This document shows, piece by piece, positions 6,930 through 14,900 of a stretch of 24,202 nt of DNA. How positions within the stretch are numbered: the stretch's first letter is position 1; the number at the start of each line of letters is the position of its first letter. The position numbers and the translations under genes were made by a program. The stretch comes from Clostridiales bacterium. GTDB lineage: Bacteria; Bacillota; Clostridia; Oscillospirales; CAG-272. The stretch is taken from positions 1 to 24,202 of the forward strand of contig QALR01000014.1 of assembly GCA_003150035.1 (NCBI GenBank), read 5' to 3'. The notes below the pieces were generated by a model that made no database searches, had not been told where the DNA came from, and saw only the letters and a list, made by a program, of their open reading frames with translations.

Positions 6930-8420
6930 TTGGAAAACAAGGAACTTCGTGACAAAATCAAGCGTGCCTTCACGAACGCCGCTCCGAATGATCCGGACGC
7001 TGTTCTCTCTCTTTATGAAAAGAAGAAAGGAAATCTTTTGGTTATGACAGAAAACAAAAAAAAGAACACTTGGGTACGCAGGCTCTCGGCCATAGCCGCC
7101 GTTTTTGCTCTGCTTATCGTCGGATGCCTCGGCTTCCTATATTATAATAGTAACTATGCGGTAGGTTCCACCGTCAGCCTCGACATCAATCCTAGCATCG
7201 AAATCCGTGTCAATCGAAAAGATCGTGTTCTCGATGTCATCCCGCTCAATGAGGACGGACGCATCGTCGTCGGCGAAATGGATTTTGCCGGAAGCGATCT
7301 TGACGTTGCTGTTAACGCACTCGTCGGCTCCATGCTGCGAAACGGATATCTCAATGAACTTTCCAATTCGATTCTCATTAGTGTGGACGGCGATAATGCG
7401 GAGAAAACCGCGCAACTTCAGGAAAAGCTTTCCGCAGAAATCAGCAGCCTGCTCAACACGGATACGTTTTCCGGCGCAGTGCTGAGCCAAACCGTTACCG
7501 CAGATGCGGATCTCCGTTCGCTCGCGGACACTTATGGCATTACCGTCGGAAAGGCACAGCTCGTCAAACAAATCATGAGCGCCTCTCCGCTCTATACGTT
7601 TGAATCTCTGGCCGGCCTTTCCATCAACGAGCTGAATCTGCTTCTGGAAAGCCACAGCGGGACAGAGAATTCCGTCAGCTCAGTCGGAACCGCCAGCGAC
7701 AAAGCTTACATCGGCGCGGATGCGGCTGTCACTGCAGCGCTGAACCACGCGGGACTTTCTTCTTCCGACATCTCCGCGCTAAAAACAGAGCTTGATTTTG
7801 ACGACGGTGTCATGGTCTATGAGGTGGAATTCCTTTCGGGCGGCTATGAATACGAATACGATATCAACGCGCTCACCGGCGACGTTCTCAAAAGCGAAAG
7901 AGAGCACGACGACGGCAACGTGAGGCCCTCCACACCGTCGGGGCAAACCACGCCGACAACCGGAGAATACCTCTCCGCCGAAGAAGCAAAGGCGATTGCC
8001 TGCGAGCATGCCAGCGTACCGGCCGATGGTATCTGGGATTATAGCATCGATTTTGAAAGAGACGACGGTTGGTCCGTCTATGAAATCGAATTCAAATACA
8101 ACGGATATGAATACGACTACGATATCAATGCGATTACCGGCGACGTTCTGAAAAATGACAGGGAATACGACGGCAGCAGCAATCCGTCAGGAGAACAGCA
8201 GGGACAAAGCGGACTTCTTTCCGCTGAAGAAGCGAAGCAGCTCGCACTGAACCATGCCGGCGTTTCCGCAGACGACGTGCTTTTTAGCCAAGCGGAGCTA
8301 GACTATGATGACGGCCGTACGGTTTATGAAGTGGAATTCCGCGCAGGCGGTTACGAGTATGACTATGAAATCGATGCCGAAACCGGCAAGATTCTCAAAA
8401 GCGAAAGAGAACGCGACTAA
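6930..8420 (+). CDS. RsgI-like membrane anti-sigma factor with three extracellular PepSY repeats
   Basis: 496 residues. A cytoplasmic tail (1-49, no HxxxCxxC zinc motif) would hold the sigma factor. A single membrane helix spans about 50-72. The juxtamembrane domain (76-140) reads VGSTVSLDINPSIEIRVNR, matching RsgI proteins, in which the Asn-Pro bond of this motif is reported to undergo autocleavage; here it is N87-P88. After a helical linker come three homologous PepSY-type repeats at about 259-325, 347-412 and 429-495. Each has an AA/EEAK helix, a D-x-DDG...YEVEF strand, GGYEYDYDINA and TGDVLK-ERE. Linkers between repeats are rich in Ser, Thr, Pro and Gly. Start is TTG 6930, two bases after the sigma stop, with GGGGGA as ribosome site. 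The outer part is likely a sensor for an unknown ligand or peptide. Downstream is a hairpin terminator. Confidence 0.9.
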   Translation: MENKELRDKIKRAFTNAAPNDPDAVLSLYEKKKGNLLVMTENKKKNTWVRRLSAIAAVFALLIVGCLGFLYYNSNYAVGSTVSLDINPSIEIRVNRKDRVLDVIPLNEDGRIVVGEMDFAGSDLDVAVNALVGSMLRNGYLNELSNSILISVDGDNAEKTAQLQEKLSAEISSLLNTDTFSGAVLSQTVTADADLRSLADTYGITVGKAQLVKQIMSASPLYTFESLAGLSINELNLLLESHSGTENSVSSVGTASDKAYIGADAAVTAALNHAGLSSSDISALKTELDFDDGVMVYEVEFLSGGYEYEYDINALTGDVLKSEREHDDGNVRPSTPSGQTTPTTGEYLSAEEAKAIACEHASVPADGIWDYSIDFERDDGWSVYEIEFKYNGYEYDYDINAITGDVLKNDREYDGSSNPSGEQQGQSGLLSAEEAKQLALNHAGVSADDVLFSQAELDYDDGRTVYEVEFRAGGYEYDYEIDAETGKILKSERERD

Positions 8421-8454
8421 GCAAAAAGAAAAATTAGTTTTTTACACACAGAGC

Positions 8455-8487
8455 AGAAGGGAATGGCCAAAAATCATTCCCTTCTTT
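8455..8487 (+). terminator. Terminator after the sigma/anti-sigma operon
   Basis: AGAAGGGAATG (8455-8465) pairs perfectly with CATTCCCTTCT (8475-8485) across a nine-base loop. The T-run is short. It separates the signalling pair from asnS. Confidence 0.65.
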
Positions 8488-8549
8488 GCTGTATTCCCGA
8501 CCATATTCGCAGAGAGAGGGGCGTTTCTCCGGTTTTTTCGTCTTGGCTC

Positions 8550-8578
8550 TTGTATTTTGATTTTATTTGCGCTATAAT
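8550..8578 (+). promoter_or_regulatory. Promoter of the asnS operon
   Basis: TTGTAT (8550-8555), a 17-base spacer and TATAAT (8573-8578), about 55 bases before the asnS ATG. The short leader leaves no room for a T-box riboswitch. Confidence 0.6.
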
Positions 8579-8634
8579 GATACTATATTTTTTAATTTTG
8601 GCTTTCATTTTTCAGAACGGAAGGATAGGCAATC

Positions 8635-10029
8635 ATGAAAAGAACCACCGTAAAAGAACTTTATGAATCTCCCGAGGCATTCGACGAAAAAGACATCACC
8701 GTTGCCGGTTGGATCCGGACCATGCGTGCGAGCAATGCGTTCGGCTTCATTGAGCTTGCGGACGGCAGTACGTTTCCGAGGCTTCAAATTGTCATGGAAG
8801 CGGACAAACTTCCAAATTATACAGAAATCACAAAACAGAATGTCGGCGCCGCCGTGATTGCCAGGGGCACACTTGTGCTGACACCTTGCGCCAAGCAGCC
8901 GTTCGAGCTGAAGGCGCACGCCATCGAAATCGAAGGAGTGTCCACCCCCGATTTCCCTCTCCAAAAGAAAAAAACGTCCTTGGAATTTCTCCGGACCGTT
9001 CCGCATCTGCGGCCGAGGACCAACACCTTTCAGGCCGTGTTCCGCGTGCGCTCAGAGGCGGCGTTCGCCATTCACCGGTTTTTCCATGACAACGGCTTTG
9101 TTTATGTCAACACGCCCCTCATTACGGTGTCAGACTGTGAGGGCGCGGGCGAAATGTTCCGCGTGACAGCGCTCGACATGGAAAATCCCCCGAGAACCGC
9201 AGACGGAAAGGTAGACTATAAAGAGGATTTCTTCGGCAAGGCCGCAAGCCTTACCGTGTCCGGTCAGCTTAACGGCGAATGCTTTGCACAAGCGTTTTCC
9301 AAAATCTATACGTTTGGACCCACCTTTCGTGCCGAGCGTTCCAACACCCAACGCCACGCCGCGGAATTCTGGATGATCGAGCCGGAAATCGCGTTCTCCG
9401 ACCTTACAGACGACATGGACCTTGCCGAGGCAATGACAAAATCGGTAGTCGCGCACGTTCTGGAGGCTTGTCCGCAGGAGCTGAATTTCTTCAATCAGTT
9501 TATTGACGGCACGCTTCTTGAACGTTTGCATACGATAGTGGAGAGCGACTTTGCCCGTGTTTCCTACACAGATGCCGTGAAGCTTCTCACGGAAAGCGGC
9601 AGGGATTTTGAATATACCCCCTTCTGGGGCTGCGACCTGCAGACGGAGCATGAGCGGTATCTTTGCGAACAGGTGTTCCGCAAGCCGGTTTTCGTCATGG
9701 ACTATCCCAAAGAAATCAAGGCGTTTTATATGCGCCTCAATGACGACGGCAAAACCGTTGCCGCAGCGGATATGCTGGTTCCCGGCGTCGGGGAGCTCAT
9801 CGGCGGCAGCCAGCGCGAGGAGCGTCTCGACATGTTAGAGGCGGCCTACCGGCGCTGCGGGCTCTCCCCTGAGGACTATTGGTGGTATACCGAGCTCCGG
9901 CGCTATGGCAGCACCAAGCATGCGGGCTTTGGACTCGGCTTTGAACGGCTGATCATGTATATCACGGGAATCTCCAACATCCGCGATGTCGAGGCATTTC
10001 CGAGAACAACGGGGAACGCCGATATTTAA
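8635..10029 (+). CDS. asnS: Asparaginyl-tRNA synthetase
   Basis: 464 residues, normal length for AsnRS. It charges tRNA-Asn with asparagine using ATP. Residues 1-105 form the N-terminal OB-fold that reads the anticodon (ITVAGWIRTMRASNAFGFIEL). The class II catalytic core follows: motif 1 around FRVRSEAAFAIHRFFHDNGF (136-155), motif 2 around FGPTFRAERSNTQRHAAEFW (227-246), and motif 3 GFGLGFERL (431-439). The ending VEAFPRT is typical of the AspRS/AsnRS group, and the overall pattern resembles AsnRS rather than AspRS. ATG 8635 is supported by GGAAGGA nine bases upstream. It is the first gene of a five-gene co-oriented run with 32-85-base gaps, transcribed from the promoter at 8550. Confidence 0.95.
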   Translation: MKRTTVKELYESPEAFDEKDITVAGWIRTMRASNAFGFIELADGSTFPRLQIVMEADKLPNYTEITKQNVGAAVIARGTLVLTPCAKQPFELKAHAIEIEGVSTPDFPLQKKKTSLEFLRTVPHLRPRTNTFQAVFRVRSEAAFAIHRFFHDNGFVYVNTPLITVSDCEGAGEMFRVTALDMENPPRTADGKVDYKEDFFGKAASLTVSGQLNGECFAQAFSKIYTFGPTFRAERSNTQRHAAEFWMIEPEIAFSDLTDDMDLAEAMTKSVVAHVLEACPQELNFFNQFIDGTLLERLHTIVESDFARVSYTDAVKLLTESGRDFEYTPFWGCDLQTEHERYLCEQVFRKPVFVMDYPKEIKAFYMRLNDDGKTVAAADMLVPGVGELIGGSQREERLDMLEAAYRRCGLSPEDYWWYTELRRYGSTKHAGFGLGFERLIMYITGISNIRDVEAFPRTTGNADI

Positions 10030-10061
10030 CCATTTCAAGATAAAGAGAGGTTCACGCGATC

Positions 10062-11345
10062 GTGTCATGCGAATTTTGTAATATGCCGGGAGAAACGCTG
10101 TCACAACTCCGTCGGCAATATGTGGATATCAGGAGGATGGGACTTTCCCTCGATATGTCAAGAGGGAAACCGAGTCCCGTGCAGCTCGGATTCTCCGACG
10201 AAATGCTGAGGGTCATCTCCTGCGGAAACGACTGCTTTACCGAGGAAGGAGTGGATACCCGCAATTACGGACTGCCCGGCGGCGTCCCAGAGCTTTCCCG
10301 TATCTTCTCGGAGCTTCTTGACGTAAAAGAAGACGAGATCCTGCTCGGCGGGAACTCCAGCCTTACGCTGATGTACGACGCGGTATGCCGCGCCATGCTC
10401 TTTGGTACAGGCAGCAGCACTCCGCCATGGAAAGAAAAAGGGGCCGTCAGGTTTCTCTGCCCCGCCCCCGGTTATGACCGGCATTTTGCCATCTCCGAGC
10501 GATTCGGGATTGAAATGATCTCCATTCGCATGACGGGGCACGGTCCTGACATGGACGAAGTGGAAGCTTATGTGAATAGCGACGAGAGCGTCAAAGGCAT
10601 GTGGTGCGTGCCGAAATATTCCAATCCGACGGGAGAAACGTACAGCCCCGAGACGGTGCGTCGCATGGCGGCACTCCATCCTGCGGCGTCGGATTTCCGT
10701 ATTTTCTGGGATATGGCGTATGCCCTTCACGACATCGACGAGACCCCGGATACTTTGGAGAACATTTTCCGGCTTATCCGCGGCACCGACAGAGAGGATA
10801 TGGTAATCGGATTCTTTTCCACCTCAAAAATTACATATGCCGGGGCGGGCGTTGCCGCCATCATCAGCAGCGCGGCAAATATCCGGCACGCGAAAGCGGA
10901 GATCGCCTACCAGACCATATCTCCCGACAAGCTCAATCAGCTCCGTCATGCCAAATATCTGAAAAGCGCGGAGAATGTCCGCATGATGATGAAACGGCAT
11001 GCAGCGGTTCTGAAGCCGAAATTCGACACCGTTCTCGAAACGTTTCAGAAAGAACTGGGCGGCTGTGAATTTGCCTCATGGACGGCGCCGCACGGCGGCT
11101 ATTTCATTTCGCTGAGCGTCCTTCCCGGAACGGCAAAACGCACCGTCGAGCTTTGCCGGGGGGCGGGTGTGACGCTGACACCCGCAGGCGCCACCTATCC
11201 TTACGGGAAAGATCCAGAGGATAAAAATATCCGTATCTCACCGTCCTATCCGGATATTCCGGAGCTTCGCACGGCAATGGAGGTCGTCTGTACCTGCGCG
11301 AAGCTTGCGGCGGCAGAAGCGTTCGCAAGAAAAGCAGAGAATTAA
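10062..11345 (+). CDS. PLP-dependent aminotransferase, aspartate aminotransferase-like (AspT type)
   Basis: 427 residues, fold type I aminotransferase. The N-terminal LSLDMSRGKPSPVQ (28-41), NYGLPGGVPELSRIF and LLGGNSSLTLMYD belong to the atypical AspT-like aspartate aminotransferases rather than the common AspC/AspB group. The active site shows Asn188-Pro-Thr, Asp217 with Tyr220 (WDMAY) and the PLP lysine Lys256 in STSKITYAGAG. An arginine near the C-terminus (IRISPSYP) would bind the substrate carboxylate. The likely reaction is aspartate plus 2-oxoglutarate to oxaloacetate plus glutamate. Start is GTG 10062, with GAGAGG about 11 bases upstream; a downstream ATG at 10083 has no better site. 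It lies 32 bases after asnS and 62 before purB, all handling aspartate or its products. Exact substrate not provable here. Confidence 0.85.
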   Translation: MSCEFCNMPGETLSQLRRQYVDIRRMGLSLDMSRGKPSPVQLGFSDEMLRVISCGNDCFTEEGVDTRNYGLPGGVPELSRIFSELLDVKEDEILLGGNSSLTLMYDAVCRAMLFGTGSSTPPWKEKGAVRFLCPAPGYDRHFAISERFGIEMISIRMTGHGPDMDEVEAYVNSDESVKGMWCVPKYSNPTGETYSPETVRRMAALHPAASDFRIFWDMAYALHDIDETPDTLENIFRLIRGTDREDMVIGFFSTSKITYAGAGVAAIISSAANIRHAKAEIAYQTISPDKLNQLRHAKYLKSAENVRMMMKRHAAVLKPKFDTVLETFQKELGGCEFASWTAPHGGYFISLSVLPGTAKRTVELCRGAGVTLTPAGATYPYGKDPEDKNIRISPSYPDIPELRTAMEVVCTCAKLAAAEAFARKAEN

Positions 11346-11407
11346 CTTTCCCGCGCGTGTGACATCACGTGCTAGCACAGCTCTTATCAAAAAAACGGAG
11401 GTCTGAA

Positions 11408-12835
11408 ATGGAACGAAATCGATATGAAAGCGCCTTTTCGGGACGTTATGCAAGTCCTGAAATGCAATATCTTTTTTCTCAGGACATGAAATTTTCGACA
11501 TGGAGACGGCTGTGGATTTCCCTTGCCAAAGCAGAAAAGGCGATGGGGCTCGATATCACAGATGAACAGATTGCCGAGCTAGAGGCACACAAGGATGACA
11601 TCAATTATGCCGCCGCCGAGGAATACGAAAAAAAGCTGCGTCATGACGTAATGGCCCATATTCACGCTTACGGAGACCTCTGCCCCCACGCGCGCGGGAT
11701 CATCCATCTCGGCGCGACTTCCTGCTATGTCGGAGACAACACGGATATGATTATTATGAAAAAGGCGCTTGCGCTTATCCGTGAAAAACTGCTCGCCGTC
11801 GTCAAGAATCTGCGGGATTTCGCAGATACCTATAAAAGCCTGCCTGCCCTTGCCTATACCCACCTGCAACCGGCACAGCTTACGACCGTCGGCAAGCGCG
11901 CCTGCCTCTGGTTATATGAACTGACCCTCGATCTCCATGATTTGGATTATGTTTCAGATTCCTTGGCGCTCCTGGGGCAAAAGGGCACCACCGGTACACA
12001 GGCGAGCTTCATGGAGCTTTTCGGCGGCGACACCGAAAAGATTGATAAGCTAGAAGCGATGATCGCCGCAGATTTCGGCTTCGATAAGGTGGTCCCCGTT
12101 TCCGGGCAGACATATTCGCGTAAATTTGACAGTCGCGTGATGAATGTTCTTTCCGGTATTGCGCAAAGCGCTTATAAATTTGCCAATGATATGCGGATTT
12201 TACAGTCCTTCAAGGAGATGGAAGAACCGTTTGAAAAAAATCAAATTGGTTCATCAGCCATGCCCTACAAGCGCAATCCGATGAGAAGCGAGCGTATCTG
12301 CGCGCTTGCCCGATATGTCATTGCCGATTCTATCAATCCTGCTGTCACCGCATCCACACAATGGTTCGAGCGCACGCTCGATGATTCCGCAAACAAGCGC
12401 ATTGCCATGAGCGAGGCATTTCTCGCGGTCGACGCTATCCTGAACATTTATATCAATGTGACATCGGGTCTTGTTGTTTACCCGAAAGTCATCGAGGCGC
12501 GCGTCATGCGTGAGCTTCCGTTTATTGCGAGCGAAAACATCATGATGGATCTTGTCAAAGGCGGCGGGGACCGTCAGGAGATCCATGAAAAAATCCGCGT
12601 TCATTCCCTTGCCGCCGGCAGGCGCGTCAAGGAGGAAGGACTGGAAAACGACATGCTGGAGCTCATCTGCGCCGACCCTTCTCTGAACATCAGTATGGAG
12701 GAGCTAAAGAAAATTCTCGTGCCGTCAAAATATATCGGACGCTGCGTCGAGCAGGTCGAGCGCTTCCTTGCCAATGATGTGGACCCATTGCTTGCGGACG
12801 GCGACCACACGATGAAGGTGGAGCTTTCCGTCTGA
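11408..12835 (+). CDS. purB: Adenylosuccinate lyase
   Basis: 475 residues, the long type of PurB. It removes fumarate from SAICAR and from adenylosuccinate in purine synthesis. The fumarase/aspartase signature GSSAMPYKRNP is at 281-291, with the catalytic serine in this loop. THLQPAQ (151-157), GATSCYVGDN (102-111) and KGTTGTQASF (192-201) are family motifs, and His152 is a probable general acid or base. ATG 11408 is chosen over an upstream in-frame start because GGAGGT lies directly before it and the conserved NRYESAFSGRYAS begins there. The gap before it carries a perfect palindrome GTGCTAGCAC (11369-11378). Other purine genes are absent nearby, so purB here is detached from a pur operon. 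Confidence 0.96.
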   Translation: MERNRYESAFSGRYASPEMQYLFSQDMKFSTWRRLWISLAKAEKAMGLDITDEQIAELEAHKDDINYAAAEEYEKKLRHDVMAHIHAYGDLCPHARGIIHLGATSCYVGDNTDMIIMKKALALIREKLLAVVKNLRDFADTYKSLPALAYTHLQPAQLTTVGKRACLWLYELTLDLHDLDYVSDSLALLGQKGTTGTQASFMELFGGDTEKIDKLEAMIAADFGFDKVVPVSGQTYSRKFDSRVMNVLSGIAQSAYKFANDMRILQSFKEMEEPFEKNQIGSSAMPYKRNPMRSERICALARYVIADSINPAVTASTQWFERTLDDSANKRIAMSEAFLAVDAILNIYINVTSGLVVYPKVIEARVMRELPFIASENIMMDLVKGGGDRQEIHEKIRVHSLAAGRRVKEEGLENDMLELICADPSLNISMEELKKILVPSKYIGRCVEQVERFLANDVDPLLADGDHTMKVELSV

Positions 12836-12920
12836 AAACAAACGGATTTTCAAAGAAACGGCAGTGCATCTATCCGAAACGAGAACAGCCGCCGAAAGGC
12901 GCGCAGAACGGAGCCATTCT

Positions 12921-13940
12921 ATGAAAATAACCGTACTTGCCGGAGGATATTCGCCGGAACGCGATGTATCTCTGCTGTCCGGCGCCCTCATTGCCAACTC
13001 GCTTTGCCACAGCGGACACCGCGTGGCGCTTGTAGATGTATTTTTCCCCTATCGCGGCATTCTTTCCGACGAGGCGTTCACCTGCGACGGGAATTTTATG
13101 CACACCATCCCTGCGGAGCCGCCGAATCTGAAGGCTCTCCGAGAGAGCGTGCCCGGCGCCGCGCTCATCGGGGACGGGGTATTGGACCTTTGCCGGCTTT
13201 CCGACGTGGTCTTTCTCGCTCTGCATGGCGGTATGGGAGAGGACGGCAGAATTCAAGCAGTCCTCTCATCGATGGGGGTTCCTTATACCGGAAGCAGCTT
13301 CTCCGCTTGCCTTACGGCAATGGATAAATCGCTCTCCAAGCTGATTTTCCGTGCGCACGGCATTCCAACCGCTGATTTTTCTATACGAAAAAGAGGAGAA
13401 GTGCCGAAAGAACCCATACCGCTTCCGTGCGTTGTCAAGCCCTGCTCCTGCGGGTCGTCCGTCGGTGTTTCCATCGTAAACACGGAAGCCGAACTGCAAG
13501 CGGCACTGAATGCCGCTTGGAAATACGAGGACAAAATCCTCATTGAGGACAAAATCGACGGCAGAGAATTTTCCGTCGGCATACTGGACGAGCGCGCACT
13601 GCCGGCCATTGAAATCCGCCCGAAGGACGGCTTCTATGACTATGAGCGCAAATATCAGTCCGGCATGACGGAGGAAATCTGTCCCGCCCAGCTGCCGGAA
13701 AAGGAAGCCGAGGCGCTCGGTGCACTTGCGCTGAAGGTACACCGTGTCTTGGGACTTGGCAGCTACAGCCGCATCGATTTTATAAGAGAAGAAAAAACAG
13801 GCAGATTCATCTGTCTGGAAGCTAACACACTGCCCGGCATGACGCCGGTGAGTCTGCTTCCACAGGAGGCCGCCGCGGCGGGAATCGGGTACGACAGGCT
13901 CTGTCTTTCTATCGTAGAGCTCGCGTCAGGGAAAAAATAA
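12921..13940 (+). CDS. ddl: D-alanine--D-alanine ligase
   Basis: 339 residues, ATP-grasp ligase that makes the D-Ala-D-Ala end of peptidoglycan precursors. Motifs in order: GGYSPERDVS (8-17) with Glu13; LHGGMGEDGRIQ (101-112); Lys173 in KPCSCGSSVGVS (173-184); YDYERKY (239-245); Arg284 and Asp286; EANTLPGMT (300-308) with metal ligands Glu300 and Asn302. The YDYxxKY segment keeps the Tyr typical of D-Ala-D-Ala ligases, so vancomycin-type D-lactate specificity is not suggested. ATG 12921 follows a GGAG site; the in-frame upstream extension to 12864 shows no homology. It lies 85 bases after purB without a terminator between them and 38 before the pantothenate kinase gene. Confidence 0.94.
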   Translation: MKITVLAGGYSPERDVSLLSGALIANSLCHSGHRVALVDVFFPYRGILSDEAFTCDGNFMHTIPAEPPNLKALRESVPGAALIGDGVLDLCRLSDVVFLALHGGMGEDGRIQAVLSSMGVPYTGSSFSACLTAMDKSLSKLIFRAHGIPTADFSIRKRGEVPKEPIPLPCVVKPCSCGSSVGVSIVNTEAELQAALNAAWKYEDKILIEDKIDGREFSVGILDERALPAIEIRPKDGFYDYERKYQSGMTEEICPAQLPEKEAEALGALALKVHRVLGLGSYSRIDFIREEKTGRFICLEANTLPGMTPVSLLPQEAAAAGIGYDRLCLSIVELASGKK

Positions 13941-13978
13941 AATCGGCAGAACAGGAGTTCCGCCGGGAAAGGAACGCA

Positions 13979-14794
13979 ATGAAAGCGATTATCGGGATTG
14001 ATGTAGGAGGAAGCACCACAAAAATCGTCGGCTTTCGGGGAGACGACATGGTTTCTCCGCAGTTCGTGCAGGCGACGGATCCTTTGACTTCCCTCTACGG
14101 CGCTTTTGGTAAATTCACCGCGGAAAACGGAATTGAGCTATCTGGAATCGACAAGGTTATTCTGACAGGCGTCGGTTCTTCTTATGTGACAAAGCCGCTG
14201 TATGGACTTTCCTGCGAAAACGCCGGCGAATTCGATTGTGTCGGACGCGGCGGACTCTACCTTTCGGGACTCAAAGAAGCCATCGTTATCAGCATGGGCA
14301 CGGGCACAGCGCTCGTACACGCCAAACGAGGCGGACAGATGAAGTATCTCGGTGGAACCGGCGTCGGCGGCGGCACGCTCGTCGGACTTTCAAAAAAAAT
14401 GCTCGGTATGGAGCGGATCGAACATGTCGTTGAGATGGCAAAGGACGGCTCCCTCGAAAACGTCGACCTCAAAATCGGGGATATTTCCGGAAACAAATCC
14501 TCGCTCTCCCTGCCGGCAAACATGACGGCATCCAATTTCGGCAAGCTTTCCGATATCGCTTCAGCAGGCGACATCGCGCTCGCTATCCTGAATATGGTGT
14601 TTGAAACCGCCGGTATGCTCGGCATCTTCGCTGCGCGCGACAAGGGGCTGCAAGATATCGTTCTGACCGGGAACCTCACCACCATCCCACAGGCAAAAGA
14701 AATTTTTGCCTCTCTCAACACGATTTTCAACATACGCTTTATCATTCCGGAAAACGCCCAGTTCGCGACGGCAATCGGGGCGGCCTTGGCGTGA
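13979..14794 (+). CDS. coaW: Type II pantothenate kinase
   Basis: 271 residues. It phosphorylates pantothenate in the first step of coenzyme A synthesis. It belongs to the acetate/sugar kinase fold: phosphate-1 loop IGIDVGGSTTKIVGF (5-19), phosphate-2 SMGTGTAL (105-112), GGTGVGGGTLVGLSK (125-139) and adenosine-loop VLTGNL. The VGSSYVTKPLYG and ENAGEFDCVGRGG segments match type II (CoaW/eukaryote-like) enzymes rather than type I CoaA or type III CoaX. The length agrees with the bacterial type II family, for example that of Staphylococcus. Start ATG 13979 has GGAAAGGA upstream. It is the last gene of the asnS run and is followed by a strong terminator. Confidence 0.88.
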   Translation: MKAIIGIDVGGSTTKIVGFRGDDMVSPQFVQATDPLTSLYGAFGKFTAENGIELSGIDKVILTGVGSSYVTKPLYGLSCENAGEFDCVGRGGLYLSGLKEAIVISMGTGTALVHAKRGGQMKYLGGTGVGGGTLVGLSKKMLGMERIEHVVEMAKDGSLENVDLKIGDISGNKSSLSLPANMTASNFGKLSDIASAGDIALAILNMVFETAGMLGIFAARDKGLQDIVLTGNLTTIPQAKEIFASLNTIFNIRFIIPENAQFATAIGAALA

Positions 14795-14840
14795 TCAAAC
14801 GCAAATGAAACGCCCCCGAAAGCAGGGCGAAGCATTCAAA

Positions 14841-14870
14841 AAGGACGGCGTGCAGCCGTCCTTCTTTTTT
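14841..14870. terminator. Bidirectional terminator between convergent operons
   Basis: AAGGACGGC (14841-14849), loop GTGCA and GCCGTCCTT (14855-14863), followed by CTTTTTT. On the minus strand the same hairpin is followed by TTTTT, so it can end both the asnS-coaW run and the GH95 gene. Confidence 0.92.
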
Positions 14871-14900
14871 CAGCAAAGCGGCCTCTGGCAAGGGATGCTC

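Noticed and set aside
8421..8634. Possible T-box riboswitch before asnS
   Set aside because: The promoter at 8550-8578 leaves only about 55 leader bases and I see no T-box sequence or specifier stem.
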